Part shown: piece after piece, positions 6,234 through 14,446 of the stretch
Position numbering within the stretch: position 1 is the first letter of the stretch
How the letters are laid out: each line of letters opens with the position of its first letter
NCBI GenBank assembly: GCA_015488975.1
Contig: WFMT01000303.1
Span: 1 to 21,079, forward strand
Direction: 5' to 3'
Origin: Campylobacteraceae bacterium
Lineage (GTDB): Bacteria > Campylobacterota > Campylobacteria > Campylobacterales > JALSKU01
Length of the DNA: 21,079 bases
Translations under genes and position numbers: made by a program
The notes under the pieces: generated by a model
The model's input: only the letters and a program-made list of their open reading frames with translations
What the model was told of the DNA's origin: nothing
Databases searched by the model: none

Positions 6234-7491
6234 TTTTAACTATAATAGTATCTTTTCTATCAGGACTTGTTGAAATAACACCTATCCTTGTACCTGTTAA
6301 CTCCTCTAATCTTTTTATATATTTTTTTGCATTTTCAGGAAGCTTGTCAAACTCGCTTATCCCTCTAAGTCTTTTCCAGCCGTCCATCTCTTCATACACA
6401 GGCTTAACTTTTTGTAAATTAGTCGGGAATTTATCTGTTTTCTTTTCATCTATTTCATAAGCCGTGCAAATCTTTATCTTTTCAAATCCATCCAATACAT
6501 CAAGTTTCATCAAAGCCAATTCATCACAACCGTTTATTCTACTGGCATATTTGCAAGCAACCGCGTCAAACCAACCACATCTTCTTGCTCTTCCAGTTGT
6601 TGTTCCAAACTCATGCCCTTTTTCACCAAGAAGCTTTCCGTCCTCACCAAAATCTTCAGTGGGGAAAGGGCCATTACCGACTCTTGTGCAGTATGCCTTG
6701 ACTATGCCTGTTATTTTACCGATATCTTTTGGATTCAATCCAAGCCCTGTACAAGCACCCGCTGAAATAGTGTTAGAGCTTGTAACAAAAGGATAAGTTC
6801 CATGATCGATATCCAAAAGCGTTCCCTGAGCACCTTCTAATAAAATTCTTTTATTATTTTCAAGCTCACTCCATACAAGATGAGTGGTATCCGCTAAAAA
6901 TGGTTCAAGAAATTTGGCATATTCGTCTAATTCCTCTTTTAACTCCTCTTTGCTTGGGATTTTTATCCCCAAAACTTTGAAGTATTCTTTATTTGTTTTA
7001 AAATAATTCATCAAAGATAAAACAAGACTTTGGGTATCTCTAAGTTCGCCGAGTCTGTGACCGTTTCTATCTATCTTTAAGCTATAAGCAGGACCTATGC
7101 CTTTACCTGTTGTGCCAATAGCTTTTTTACCTCTTAGTTTTTCTTTTGCAATATCAATTTCTTGGTGAAAGTTCAGTATCATGTGGGCTTTATCACTCAC
7201 AAAAAGTCTTCCCTCAAGATCATCAAATCCATTTTCTTTTACCTCTTTTATAAGAGCTTTTGGAGATACTACGACACCATTTCCTATGATATTTATAGCA
7301 TTTTTATTTAAAACTCCTGATGGTATCAAGTGGAGTGCGAGTTTTTTATCCCCTACAACTATAGTATGACCGGCATTGTGTCCGCCCTGGTATCTTGCAA
7401 CCACATCATAATCCTTTGCCAATTTATCAACTATTTTACCTTTTCCCTCATCTCCCCATTGAATTCCAACTATCATATCGGCTTTACTCAT
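6229..7491 (-). CDS. purA: adenylosuccinate synthetase
   Basis: PurA joins IMP and aspartate using GTP, the first step from IMP to AMP, in the cytoplasm. The 420-residue length is normal. The signature QWGDEGKGK lies at 11-19 with catalytic D14 and H42 (NAGHT). The second signature, around GIGPAYSLK, and the arginine-rich TTGRARRCGWFDA loop are present, and the C terminus has the GTP-specific SPDRKDT. The ATG at 7491 overlaps the last bases of the hisZ-like gene by 8 nt, with GGAAG upstream. It sits mid-way in a long operon, and FliJ-like genes follow purA in Helicobacter and Campylobacter too. Confidence 0.97.
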   Translation of the reverse strand: MSKADMIVGIQWGDEGKGKIVDKLAKDYDVVARYQGGHNAGHTIVVGDKKLALHLIPSGVLNKNAINIIGNGVVVSPKALIKEVKENGFDDLEGRLFVSDKAHMILNFHQEIDIAKEKLRGKKAIGTTGKGIGPAYSLKIDRNGHRLGELRDTQSLVLSLMNYFKTNKEYFKVLGIKIPSKEELKEELDEYAKFLEPFLADTTHLVWSELENNKRILLEGAQGTLLDIDHGTYPFVTSSNTISAGACTGLGLNPKDIGKITGIVKAYCTRVGNGPFPTEDFGEDGKLLGEKGHEFGTTTGRARRCGWFDAVACKYASRINGCDELALMKLDVLDGFEKIKICTAYEIDEKKTDKFPTNLQKVKPVYEEMDGWKRLRGISEFDKLPENAKKYIKRLEELTGTRIGVISTSPDRKDTIIVKI

Positions 7492-8338
7492 CGCTCATAC
7501 TTCCTTTTACTTCTATAATTGCATCTAAATATTCGGCAAATCCTACTGCCTGGATATCTTTAAATCTATAATAACCTCCGATGCAAAGGGTTTTATTACT
7601 ATCAAAAAATCTAAAGAAAAGATCATCATAATATCTCATTTTAGCATAATATAATGGAGAGAAAAGAATATTTTCATACTCAATTTTTTTACTAAGAATG
7701 TACATTTTTTCAAGTTCTTCTTTTATATTTTTCGGTGCAATTTGTATAACTTCTTTTATATCATCAACAAACTGTAAACAAGCGAGTTTATTAAGCCATT
7801 GCACATTTATTTTTAATATTTCTTCTAAATTACCCGCTTCGAAAACAGAAATAGGTAATCCCAAATCTTTTGAAATAATCTTGGGTATATTAATATTGCA
7901 AATATGCAAAGTTGGTTTCAAATCAAGTTTTTCATAAATATCAATTACTATTTTTATGGGTTCACTCAAATCATCTGATCCTATATATTCGGCTCCAACC
8001 TGATAAATCTCACTACTTGGATATCTAAAAACCGGCTGGATATAAAACCATTTTTTATTTTTTACGCTTCTTCCCAATCTTTTTGTGATAAGTCTGACAA
8101 CATCCAAGGTACTATCAGCCCTTAAAGAGATGATATTATTTCTTTCATCGGAAAATCGTATCAATTCTTTTTCATTTACAGCATTATGCTGATGATATGA
8201 GAGTATTGGAGTCACTATCTCTTCATAGCCAAAACTCTCTAATACTTTACTTGAAATGTTTTCAATCTCTCTTTTTAATTTGGCACTTTTACCAAAATAT
8301 AATCTGCTGTTTTTAGGTATCTCATGTTCATATATCAT
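7484..8338 (-). CDS. hisZ: HisZ-like ATP phosphoribosyltransferase regulatory subunit
   Basis: The 284-residue protein has the catalytic-core fold of class II tRNA synthetases without an anticodon-binding domain. It has motif-2-like stretches (SLRADSTLDVVRLITKRL; WFYIQPVFRYPSSEIYQVG), an ILSYHQHNAVNEKELIRF region, and a final GGYYRF segment. This fits HisZ, which partners the short HisG to start histidine synthesis. HisG is not in the window. A longer frame opens at 8425, but the first 29 codons lie inside the upstream gene and look out of family. The ATG at 8338 gives the expected start (MIYEHEIPKNSRLYFG) and overlaps the aminotransferase stop by 11 nt. A HisS paralogue with another role is the main alternative. 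Confidence 0.78.
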   Translation of the reverse strand: MIYEHEIPKNSRLYFGKSAKLKREIENISSKVLESFGYEEIVTPILSYHQHNAVNEKELIRFSDERNNIISLRADSTLDVVRLITKRLGRSVKNKKWFYIQPVFRYPSSEIYQVGAEYIGSDDLSEPIKIVIDIYEKLDLKPTLHICNINIPKIISKDLGLPISVFEAGNLEEILKINVQWLNKLACLQFVDDIKEVIQIAPKNIKEELEKMYILSKKIEYENILFSPLYYAKMRYYDDLFFRFFDSNKTLCIGGYYRFKDIQAVGFAEYLDAIIEVKGSMSDE

Positions 8339-9440
8339 TTTTAAAATATACCTCACTAAATATTTTACCAGCCATCCCGTCAAATTCTCTTTCGCCCATC
8401 TCATCCAGGATAAGCTCCAACGCATTTAAAACCCAAATAGTCTCGTAAGGTTTTATTATACCCATATTGTTTATGCGAAAAAGATTGCCTTTTAAATGAT
8501 CTTGTCCACCTGCTATATTAACTTTATATTTATCTTTTAAAACTTTCCTAATTTCATCAGCTTTTTTATTATAAACAGTATTCATAGCAATCGCCGGAGT
8601 TTTTGGATATATCTCAAAACCGATAGACTTCAAAGCTTCAAGAGTTGCCTTGCCTCTTTTTTTTGTTATTTCATAAAAATTATCAAGTCCGATATCAAGT
8701 ATCTCATCAAGCATAGCATTTAAGCCGATAATAAGAGTTGTTGTAGCCGTCCATGCAGTCGTATTTTGTCTTTGCTTTTTAAGCTCAGTTGCAAGATTAA
8801 AATAATACCCAAAACTTTTAGACTCTATTTTTTCTATAGCAAATCTACTCAATCCCACCATAGAAAGTCCAGGAGGCAGCATAAAGGCTTTTTGGCTCCC
8901 ACTTATAAGCACATCTATATAAGATACATCTATCTTTTCAACTCCAACAGCAGTTATACCATCGGCAACAACCACGATATTAGGATTTATCTCTTTTGCT
9001 TTTTTAGCTATCTCTTCAACAGGATGCCTTAAACCTCCCGCACTTTCACAAATTTGGATAAACAATGCATCAATATCACTGTTTTGCTGTAAAGTATTTT
9101 CTACATCAGTAACTTTAGCAGGCGTATTCCATTCATATTTAAGCTCAACTAATTCCGACCCAAAAGCTTGCACAATCTTTCCAAATCTCTCGCCAAATTT
9201 TCCGGCATTAATGCTCAATGCCTTTTTATGGCAAAAATTTGTAACACAAGCCTCCATAGCACCTGTTCCACTTGAACTTAAAAGTAAAACTTCATCAAGT
9301 CCAAATATTTTTTTTAATTTTTCTCTTGTTTGTCTAAGAATCTCAGAAAACTCAGGAGTTCTATGGTGAATAGTAGGCTCACTCATAGCAACTCGTATCT
9401 TTTCAGGAACCGCAGTAGGTCCCGGTGTCAAAAGCAACAT
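8328..9440 (-). CDS. class V PLP-dependent aminotransferase (serine/alanine-glyoxylate type)
   Basis: The 370-residue protein begins MLLLTPGPTAVPEKI, the typical opening of the small-substrate class V group. The SSSGTGAMEA phosphate-binding loop lies near residues 55-64, the aspartate facing the PLP ring is D160 (VVADGITAVG), and the Schiff-base lysine is K184 in SGSQKAF. It probably moves an amino group between serine or alanine and glyoxylate or pyruvate. Specificity cannot be read from sequence. An ATG eight codons upstream (9464) overlaps tkt, but AAAAGGA just before 9440 favours the shorter form. Its place between tkt and hisZ suggests general amino-acid metabolism. Confidence 0.88.
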   Translation of the reverse strand: MLLLTPGPTAVPEKIRVAMSEPTIHHRTPEFSEILRQTREKLKKIFGLDEVLLLSSSGTGAMEACVTNFCHKKALSINAGKFGERFGKIVQAFGSELVELKYEWNTPAKVTDVENTLQQNSDIDALFIQICESAGGLRHPVEEIAKKAKEINPNIVVVADGITAVGVEKIDVSYIDVLISGSQKAFMLPPGLSMVGLSRFAIEKIESKSFGYYFNLATELKKQRQNTTAWTATTTLIIGLNAMLDEILDIGLDNFYEITKKRGKATLEALKSIGFEIYPKTPAIAMNTVYNKKADEIRKVLKDKYKVNIAGGQDHLKGNLFRINNMGIIKPYETIWVLNALELILDEMGEREFDGMAGKIFSEVYFKNDI

Positions 9441-9451
9441 TTTTTTCCTTT

Positions 9452-11431
9452 TTATATAATACATCCCTTGGCTTCAGTTTCAATATAATCTTTACCAAAC
9501 ATTTCAAGAGCCTTTTGTTTGACTCCTTTTATGGTAAAATTAAATTTTTTAAAGAGATCTTTTGCCGGTGCTGAAGCTCCAAAACTATCCATGCATAAAA
9601 CTTCATCGGCATATCTGTACCACTCTATACCGCTTCCGGCTTCAACGGCTAAAACTTTTGTATTTTTATCTATAACTCTATTTTTATATTCTTGGCTTTG
9701 GGCATTAAATATCTCCATACAAGGAACACTTAGCACATTTGCATTAATCCCGACAAGCTCCAAATGGCAAGCAGCTTGAAGCGATATCATAACCTCACTT
9801 CCACTTGCTATAATCGTAAGATTGGCATTTTCTCTTTTTGCTACCATATAACCGCCGTTTTCCACACTTCCATAAGCCGTAAAAGGCTTCAAAGTTTTCA
9901 ATTTTTGACGACTCAAAACAAAACCACTCGGGGCATTTAGCTTAAGTGCTATTTTCCAGCAAGCTATATTTTCACTGGCATCTGCGGGTCTGAAAACATA
10001 AAATCCAGGCATTGCCCTAAATTGGCTCAATTGCTCAATAGGCTGATGAGTAGGACCATCTTCGCCAACTCCTATACTGTCATGAGTCCATATAAAAAAT
10101 CTCTTAAGTCCCATAAGTGCCGAAAGTCTGGCTGCAGGTTTTAAATAATCACTAAAAACAAAAAATGTAGCATCAAATGGTAAAAAAAGTCCATATAAAC
10201 TCATAGCATTGGTAATAGCCGCCATAGAGTGCTCTCTTATACCAAAATGAATATTTTTACCATTTGGAAATTCACCCATATCCGCAAGATTTGTTTTATT
10301 AGATGGAGCCAAATCAGCACTTCCTCCTAAAAATCCCGGAATTGCTCTTGCGATTGCATTTAGAATCTTATGGTTACTCTCTCTTGTTGCTATTTCATTT
10401 CCAGCTTCAAACTCAGGCCATGAAATTTTAGAAAAATCAGGATTTAAAAGGGCTTTGAGTGTTTCATTTTGCTCTATCAAAGGAACTTCATTTAAAAGTT
10501 TTTTCCATCTTCTTTCCATCAAATCACCATTTTCAACTGCACATCTAAATCTTGCGAGTACATCTTCAGGAACACTAAATAACACATCCCCATCAAATCC
10601 GGCTTTTTCTTTTGAGCATTTTATATCCTCTTCGCCTAAAGGTGCGCCGTGGGCACTTGCTTTTCCCTCGAAGCTGCAAGATCCCTTAGCTATGGCGGTA
10701 TGAGCTATAACAAGGGTGGGTTTTGTCTGTTTTTCACAAGCGTCCAGTGCTTTTTGTATTTCATCATAGTTATTGCCGTCTATCTCCAAAACATCCCAAT
10801 TTTGGGCAACAAATCTTTTTCTCACATCCTCATTCCATGCAAGGGAAGTACTTCCTTCTATGGTTATCTTATTGGAATCATATATCAAAACTAAATTATC
10901 TAAAATATTTTTCCCAGCCAATGCACAGGCTTCATAACTTATGCCCTCTTCCAAATCACCATCGCCACAAAGTGCATAAACTTTATGATTTATTATTTTT
11001 GCTGTTTCGCTATTTAACAATTTTTTAGCATATTTTGAAGCAAAAGCAAAACCAACAGCGTTTGCTATACCTTGCCCAAGAGGGCCGGTTGTTATCTCGA
11101 TTCCTGGAACTTCACCGTATTCTGGATGACCTGGAGTTTTGCTGCCAAGTTGTCTAAAATTTTTTAAATCATCCATAGATATATTATAGCCGCTTAAATA
11201 TAAAAAAGAGTATATCATAGCACTTGCATGACCTCCGCTAAAAACAAGTCTATCTCTGTTTAACCATTTTGGATTTTTAGGATTGTGTTTTAATCTTTGG
11301 CTAAGCACCGCAACCACATCTGCCATACCCATACAAACTCCTGGATGTCCACTGTTTGCTCTTTGAATCATATCAGCACTTAAAAATCTGATAGTATTAG
11401 CCATTTTTTTTAACATTTTCACATCTTCCAT
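9452..11431 (-). CDS. tkt: transketolase
   Basis: Transketolase moves two-carbon units between sugar phosphates in the pentose phosphate (or Calvin) pathway, using thiamine diphosphate and a divalent metal. The 659-residue length is normal. Visible landmarks are SGHPG with H29, H68, H102, the ThDP/metal motif GDGDLEEG (156-163) with N187, the pyrimidine-domain GGSADLAPSN (369-378), catalytic E400 in FGIREHSMA, and THDSIGVGEDGPTHQPIE (449-466). The ATG at 11431 has GGAAA upstream and sits one base after the ispA stop. The ispA-tkt order matches C. jejuni Cj1644-Cj1645. Confidence 0.97.
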   Translation of the reverse strand: MEDVKMLKKMANTIRFLSADMIQRANSGHPGVCMGMADVVAVLSQRLKHNPKNPKWLNRDRLVFSGGHASAMIYSFLYLSGYNISMDDLKNFRQLGSKTPGHPEYGEVPGIEITTGPLGQGIANAVGFAFASKYAKKLLNSETAKIINHKVYALCGDGDLEEGISYEACALAGKNILDNLVLIYDSNKITIEGSTSLAWNEDVRKRFVAQNWDVLEIDGNNYDEIQKALDACEKQTKPTLVIAHTAIAKGSCSFEGKASAHGAPLGEEDIKCSKEKAGFDGDVLFSVPEDVLARFRCAVENGDLMERRWKKLLNEVPLIEQNETLKALLNPDFSKISWPEFEAGNEIATRESNHKILNAIARAIPGFLGGSADLAPSNKTNLADMGEFPNGKNIHFGIREHSMAAITNAMSLYGLFLPFDATFFVFSDYLKPAARLSALMGLKRFFIWTHDSIGVGEDGPTHQPIEQLSQFRAMPGFYVFRPADASENIACWKIALKLNAPSGFVLSRQKLKTLKPFTAYGSVENGGYMVAKRENANLTIIASGSEVMISLQAACHLELVGINANVLSVPCMEIFNAQSQEYKNRVIDKNTKVLAVEAGSGIEWYRYADEVLCMDSFGASAPAKDLFKKFNFTIKGVKQKALEMFGKDYIETEAKGCII

Positions 11432-11432
11432 A

Positions 11433-12293
11433 TTATTTTTCCTTTTTAAAATACTTATCTATTATAGTTATCAATTTATTTGCTAATTTTTCATCAAAAC
11501 TAGCACTATCTTTTTTTAATTTCTTAATCAATTCATTTCGTTGTTTTATCGCTTCATCTGCTCCTAAAAGATTTACAAAAGAGTTTTTATCTTTATCATT
11601 ATTTGTAGTTTTTCCGGCTTCATTAGAATTTTTTGTAACATCTATAATATCATCTTCGATTTGAAATAACAATCCCAACTGCTCACCAAAATCAAAAAGC
11701 ATATTTTGTGTTTTAATATCTAACCTGGCAATAATAGCTCCCATTTTTAAACTTGTCGCTATAAGCTTTGCCGTTTTGTGAATATGTAAAAACTTTAACT
11801 CTTCTATATTTAATTTTTGATTTTCAAAATAGCAATCAATAGCCTGACCTAAAACCATACCGCCTACTCCGCCATAATATGACAACTCTTTTACAAGTTT
11901 TATTTTAATTTCACTGCTTAAAGGTGCAACTGATATAGTATAAAATGCATGTGAATTTAAGGCATCTCCTACCAAAATAGCAGAAACCTCATCATAAGTT
12001 TTATGCAGCGTCTGCTCTCCTCTTCTTAAATCGGCATTATCCATAGCTGGCAAATCGTCGTGAATTAGTGAGTAAGTATGTAAAAGCTCGATTCCCAAAG
12101 CTACAGGATATGCATTTTTAAGCAATAATGGCTCATAAGCTTCAATAACGCTTAAAAGTAAAAGGGGCCTAAATCTTTTTCCTCCGGCTATTACCATTTT
12201 TTTTAAAGCATCATTGAAGTAAGGATGAAAACTTTTGATATCTGGTAAATTCATTGTCAAATATTCTTCAAACTCTTGCATTAAATCACTCAC
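11433..12293 (-). CDS. ispA: geranyl/farnesyl diphosphate synthase
   Basis: This all-helical prenyltransferase joins isopentenyl diphosphate to allylic diphosphates to make C15 (or C10/C20) precursors of quinones and undecaprenyl carriers. The 286-residue protein has the first aspartate-rich motif DDLPAMD (79-85), the GGKRFRP substrate loop (37-43), and the second motif DDIID (214-218). The spacing in the first motif (DDxxxxD) is the bacterial FPP synthase type. The GTG at 12293 is preferred because GGAG lies five bases upstream, while the ATG four codons later is too far away. It overlaps nothing and follows the PDZ gene stop by one base. Confidence 0.93.
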   Translation of the reverse strand: MSDLMQEFEEYLTMNLPDIKSFHPYFNDALKKMVIAGGKRFRPLLLLSVIEAYEPLLLKNAYPVALGIELLHTYSLIHDDLPAMDNADLRRGEQTLHKTYDEVSAILVGDALNSHAFYTISVAPLSSEIKIKLVKELSYYGGVGGMVLGQAIDCYFENQKLNIEELKFLHIHKTAKLIATSLKMGAIIARLDIKTQNMLFDFGEQLGLLFQIEDDIIDVTKNSNEAGKTTNNDKDKNSFVNLLGADEAIKQRNELIKKLKKDSASFDEKLANKLITIIDKYFKKEK

Positions 12294-12294
12294 G

Positions 12295-13317
12295 CTATCT
12301 CCTAAAATTTACAAAAAATTGAAAATTATCTCTACTAAAGAGCATATATACTCTTTTACGCTTTATCATAGAAAGAATTGATTGTGTCTTTTTATAGGTT
12401 GTAGTAAAATAATTATTAATTTTTAAAAGCCTGTCTCCTCTTTTTAAACCCAGTGTATAAGCAATAGAATTTTTTACAATATATGAAATTGTTAAATTAT
12501 GTCTCAAATATAAACCAATCGATTGAAAAAAACTATCGCCTATCAATCCGCCACCGACTCTTTTTTTTAATATGATTTTTTGATGAAATATTTTTCCTGC
12601 TCTTTTATATACTATATTGATGCTTCTTCCGCTTTTTAAAAATAAAATATACTTGCTAAGTTTTGCAACATTTTTAAACTCTTTACCGTCAACTCTAACT
12701 ATTTCATCTCCAACTCTTATGCGTAAGCCATAGAAAAAGGGATTTCTGCTTTTTACAAAAATCTTTCCATTTTTTTCTTTAAATCTCAACCCGCTGTCTG
12801 AATACTGAACTTTTTTATCTTTTAAGAATCTTATAATATAATCACTATCTATAAAATGTCTACCATTTGTCGTAAGAGCAAAATTTCTACAACAAACACA
12901 CTCTACCAAGGAATTTGGCATAATCTTTTTTTGCAATCTTGGCAAAATATCTAATCCATTGCCAAATGACTCTATTTTATTTAACAAAAAGTTTCCTTTG
13001 TCCATAATTGCAACAACGGTATTATCTTTTATCTTATCAAAAGCTATGAATTTCACAGGATGCAACTCTTTTTTTGAATAAACCAAATATAATCCCAAAA
13101 AAGGATCTCTTTTTATATATTTCTTTACATAATGCCTTGAATAAAGTAATATTTTATGTTTTGAGACAGCAACTGCCTGCTTATTGTTAAAGATTACAAA
13201 AGATTTTAATCTTTTTTTATAACATGGCTTGAAATCACTTTTTATAGGTTCTATCTTTGCAAAAGACAAAGTGTCAAGAAAAAACAAAAGAGATAAAAAA
13301 CCTATAAAAATTTTCAT
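12295..13317 (-). CDS. exported protein with two divergent PDZ domains (Cj1643-type)
   Basis: With the ATG at 13317 the protein has 340 residues and a clear signal peptide (MKIFIGFLSLLFFLDTLSFA), so it acts in the periplasm or at the membrane. A basic N-terminal beta-rich part (about 30-165) contains a CVCC cluster at about 140-143. Two PDZ-like domains follow: about 175-250 (GLRIRVGDEIVRVDGKEF) and about 262-335 (LGLKRGDRLLKINNY). No protease motif is visible. A TTG at 13332 extends the frame by five codons, but the signal peptide then starts late. The gene sits between ybaB and ispA as in C. jejuni. It is very rich in Lys and Arg. Its function is unknown, and a scaffold or substrate-binding role is a guess. 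Confidence 0.82.
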   Translation of the reverse strand: MKIFIGFLSLLFFLDTLSFAKIEPIKSDFKPCYKKRLKSFVIFNNKQAVAVSKHKILLYSRHYVKKYIKRDPFLGLYLVYSKKELHPVKFIAFDKIKDNTVVAIMDKGNFLLNKIESFGNGLDILPRLQKKIMPNSLVECVCCRNFALTTNGRHFIDSDYIIRFLKDKKVQYSDSGLRFKEKNGKIFVKSRNPFFYGLRIRVGDEIVRVDGKEFKNVAKLSKYILFLKSGRSINIVYKRAGKIFHQKIILKKRVGGGLIGDSFFQSIGLYLRHNLTISYIVKNSIAYTLGLKRGDRLLKINNYFTTTYKKTQSILSMIKRKRVYMLFSRDNFQFFVNFRR

Positions 13318-13321
13318 CGGA

Positions 13322-13633
13322 TTATTTACCAAGACCGCCTAATGATCCGAGCATTTGTTGTGCGGCAAACTTTTTATCATCTTCAACCATTTTAAAAACA
13401 TCATTTACAGCACTAATTAAAAGTATTTGTAAAGATTCTTTATCTTCAAGCAATGAATCATCTATATCGATATCTATAATTTCACCGACACCGTTTGCAC
13501 TTACTTTTATAAGTCCTCCACCACTTTTTGTTGTAAATTCCTTATTCTTACTATTTTCTTCCATTTTTTTTGCTTGATTTTGTGCTTCTTCAAGCATTTT
13601 ACCCATTTGACTAAAATCTATATTTTCAAACAT
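13322..13633 (-). CDS. ebfC: YbaB/EbfC nucleoid-associated protein
   Basis: The 103-residue protein has a helical MGKMLEEAQNQAKKMEEN start, a central SGGGLIKVSANGVGEIIDI sheet region and a C-terminal helix with AAVNDV-like and QMLGSLGGLGK features, the full YbaB pattern. Such proteins bind DNA as tight dimers and are often encoded near recR or, in Campylobacterota, near panD. The ATG at 13633 overlaps the end of panD by 8 nt, and the PDZ gene start is four bases after its stop. Length is normal. Confidence 0.92.
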   Translation of the reverse strand: MFENIDFSQMGKMLEEAQNQAKKMEENSKNKEFTTKSGGGLIKVSANGVGEIIDIDIDDSLLEDKESLQILLISAVNDVFKMVEDDKKFAAQQMLGSLGGLGK

Positions 13634-13991
13634 AATCTTTTATCTCTTTTATTTTATTTTTTCTATCAACGAATACAACTGACGGCTTAAACTTCTTTAA
13701 CTCTTTTTCTGAAAACAAAGCATAGGAGATAATTATAATTTTATCACCAATCTCTGCTTTTCTGGCAGCCGCACCATTTAAACAAATAATCCCACTATTT
13801 TTTTTACCCTCAATTATATAAGTAGAAAATCTTTCTCCATTATTGATATTTACTATCTCCACTTTTTGCCCAACTCTTAGCTTAGCTTTTTTTATAAGCT
13901 TTTTATCTATTGTAACAGAGCCGATATAATTTAAATTTGCCTGTGTTACAGTAGCTCTGTGGATTTTACTATATAATACTTCTATTTTCAC
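13626..13991 (-). CDS. panD: aspartate 1-decarboxylase proenzyme
   Basis: PanD makes beta-alanine for pantothenate and CoA. It is synthesised as an inactive chain that cleaves itself between G24 and S25, and the sequence YIGSVTID (22-29) shows this site, the serine becoming the pyruvoyl cofactor. Y58-region and N72-region residues of the family (LNGAAARKAEIGD) are recognisable. The 121-residue length fits. The start is GTG at 13991 with AGGAG eight bases upstream, inside repeat copy B and overlapping the end of a mini-ORF. It is the first well-defined enzyme of the long operon. Confidence 0.95.
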   Translation of the reverse strand: MKIEVLYSKIHRATVTQANLNYIGSVTIDKKLIKKAKLRVGQKVEIVNINNGERFSTYIIEGKKNSGIICLNGAAARKAEIGDKIIIISYALFSEKELKKFKPSVVFVDRKNKIKEIKDYV

Positions 13992-14092
13992 CTAATAATC
14001 TCCTTTTCACTAAAGCTTTGCCTTTGGCAAGAGAAACTCTCATGATTTTTATTGTTATTTGTGTTTTTGAAACATGAGTGTTTCATTTTAAA
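13985..14092 (-). repeat. intergenic repeat copy B (upstream of panD)
   Basis: This is the shorter partner of 6090-6233 and shares its 5' region (TTTAAAATGAAAC onward) and its last 19 bases. Here the 5' hairpin is perfect: TGAAACA, loop CTCA, TGTTTCA. A second short hairpin, TTGCC-AAA-GGCAA, lies about 40 bases further on and has no counterpart in copy A. The element supplies the Shine-Dalgarno and GTG of panD. Confidence 0.8.
13988..14086 (-). CDS. 32-codon mini-ORF upstream of and overlapping panD
   Basis: An ATG at 14086 with CAGGTG seven bases upstream opens a 32-residue frame (MKHSCFKNTNNNKNHESF ... KEIIR). Its TGA overlaps the panD GTG as GTGA. It starts about 25 bases after the likely transcription start, so it would be the first frame met by ribosomes on this transcript. 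It could be a translated leader that couples to panD, and its start codon is in the stem of the perfect hairpin. The related frame before the FliJ-like gene shares both ends. Peptide function is uncertain. Confidence 0.42.
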   Translation of the reverse strand: MKHSCFKNTNNNKNHESFSCQRQSFSEKEIIR

Positions 14093-14117
14093 ACACCTGT
14101 TAATTCTAATTACTAAC

Positions 14118-14126
14118 ATTATATCA
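14118..14126 (-). promoter_or_regulatory. extended -10 promoter (TGATATAAT) for the panD operon
   Basis: On the minus strand TGATATAAT combines a perfect TATAAT with the TGn extension, preceded by T-rich sequence (TTTTATT), the usual look of a Campylobacterota housekeeping promoter. It lies in the only sizeable gap (14087-14281) between the motor cassette and the panD run. The rest of that gap, about 150 bases upstream of the promoter, shows no gene and no clear terminator; it contains only a TAGATCTA palindrome. Confidence 0.65.
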
Positions 14127-14281
14127 AATAAAACTTGATGTAATCGTAAAAAGAATATTTATGTTTCATTACTTGAGCGTAGATCTATCTTTTTTGCTTA
14201 TCAGTTGTGTCAAAGAGACGCAAAATAAAATAAGGAGAAGCGCTTAAATTGAAAGAATATCTGTGAAAATAAAAATTGATC

Positions 14282-14446
14282 TCAAAATACTCTTTTTAGC
14301 CAATTAAAAAATCTTACTGCGAAAGAAGTCTTATTTCTTGATTTCACTGCTGATTTTTTTTCATCCTTTGCATCAATTCTCTCATAAAGCCATTGAATAT
14401 GCCTTTTTGCATCTTGTAAATATATAGGAATAAATTTATCATTCAT
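14282..14446 (-). CDS. 54-residue basic small protein coupled to the OmpA/MotB-like gene
   Basis: The ATG at 14446 overlaps the TGA of the stator-like gene as ATGA, and the frame runs 54 codons to TGA at 14284-14282. The product starts MNDKFIPIYLQDAKRHIQWL and ends SFAVRFFNWLKRVF. The first half is a predicted helix, the middle is charged (DAKDEKKSAVKSR), and the end is a basic amphipathic helix that could lie on a membrane. There is no signal peptide. A weak GGAT sequence ten bases upstream suggests translation by coupling. I recognise no family. It is likely the fifth gene of the kinase-motor cassette. Confidence 0.55.
   Translation of the reverse strand: MNDKFIPIYLQDAKRHIQWLYERIDAKDEKKSAVKSRNKTSFAVRFFNWLKRVF

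Noticed and set aside
6464..6796. Plus-strand open frames such as 6464-6796, 603-1046, 985-1341 and 14732-15124
   Set aside because: All lie antisense within well-supported minus-strand genes, have no family resemblance and mirror the codon bias of the opposite strand.
8339..8425. Extended N terminus of the hisZ-like protein
   Set aside because: The extra 29 codons overlap the aminotransferase gene, look out of family, and a normal HisZ opening begins at the ATG at 8338.
14150..14180. Third repeat copy (ATGAAACATAAATATTC on the minus strand)
   Set aside because: Only the first ten or so bases resemble the repeat start. No downstream match follows, and the frame closes after 16 codons.
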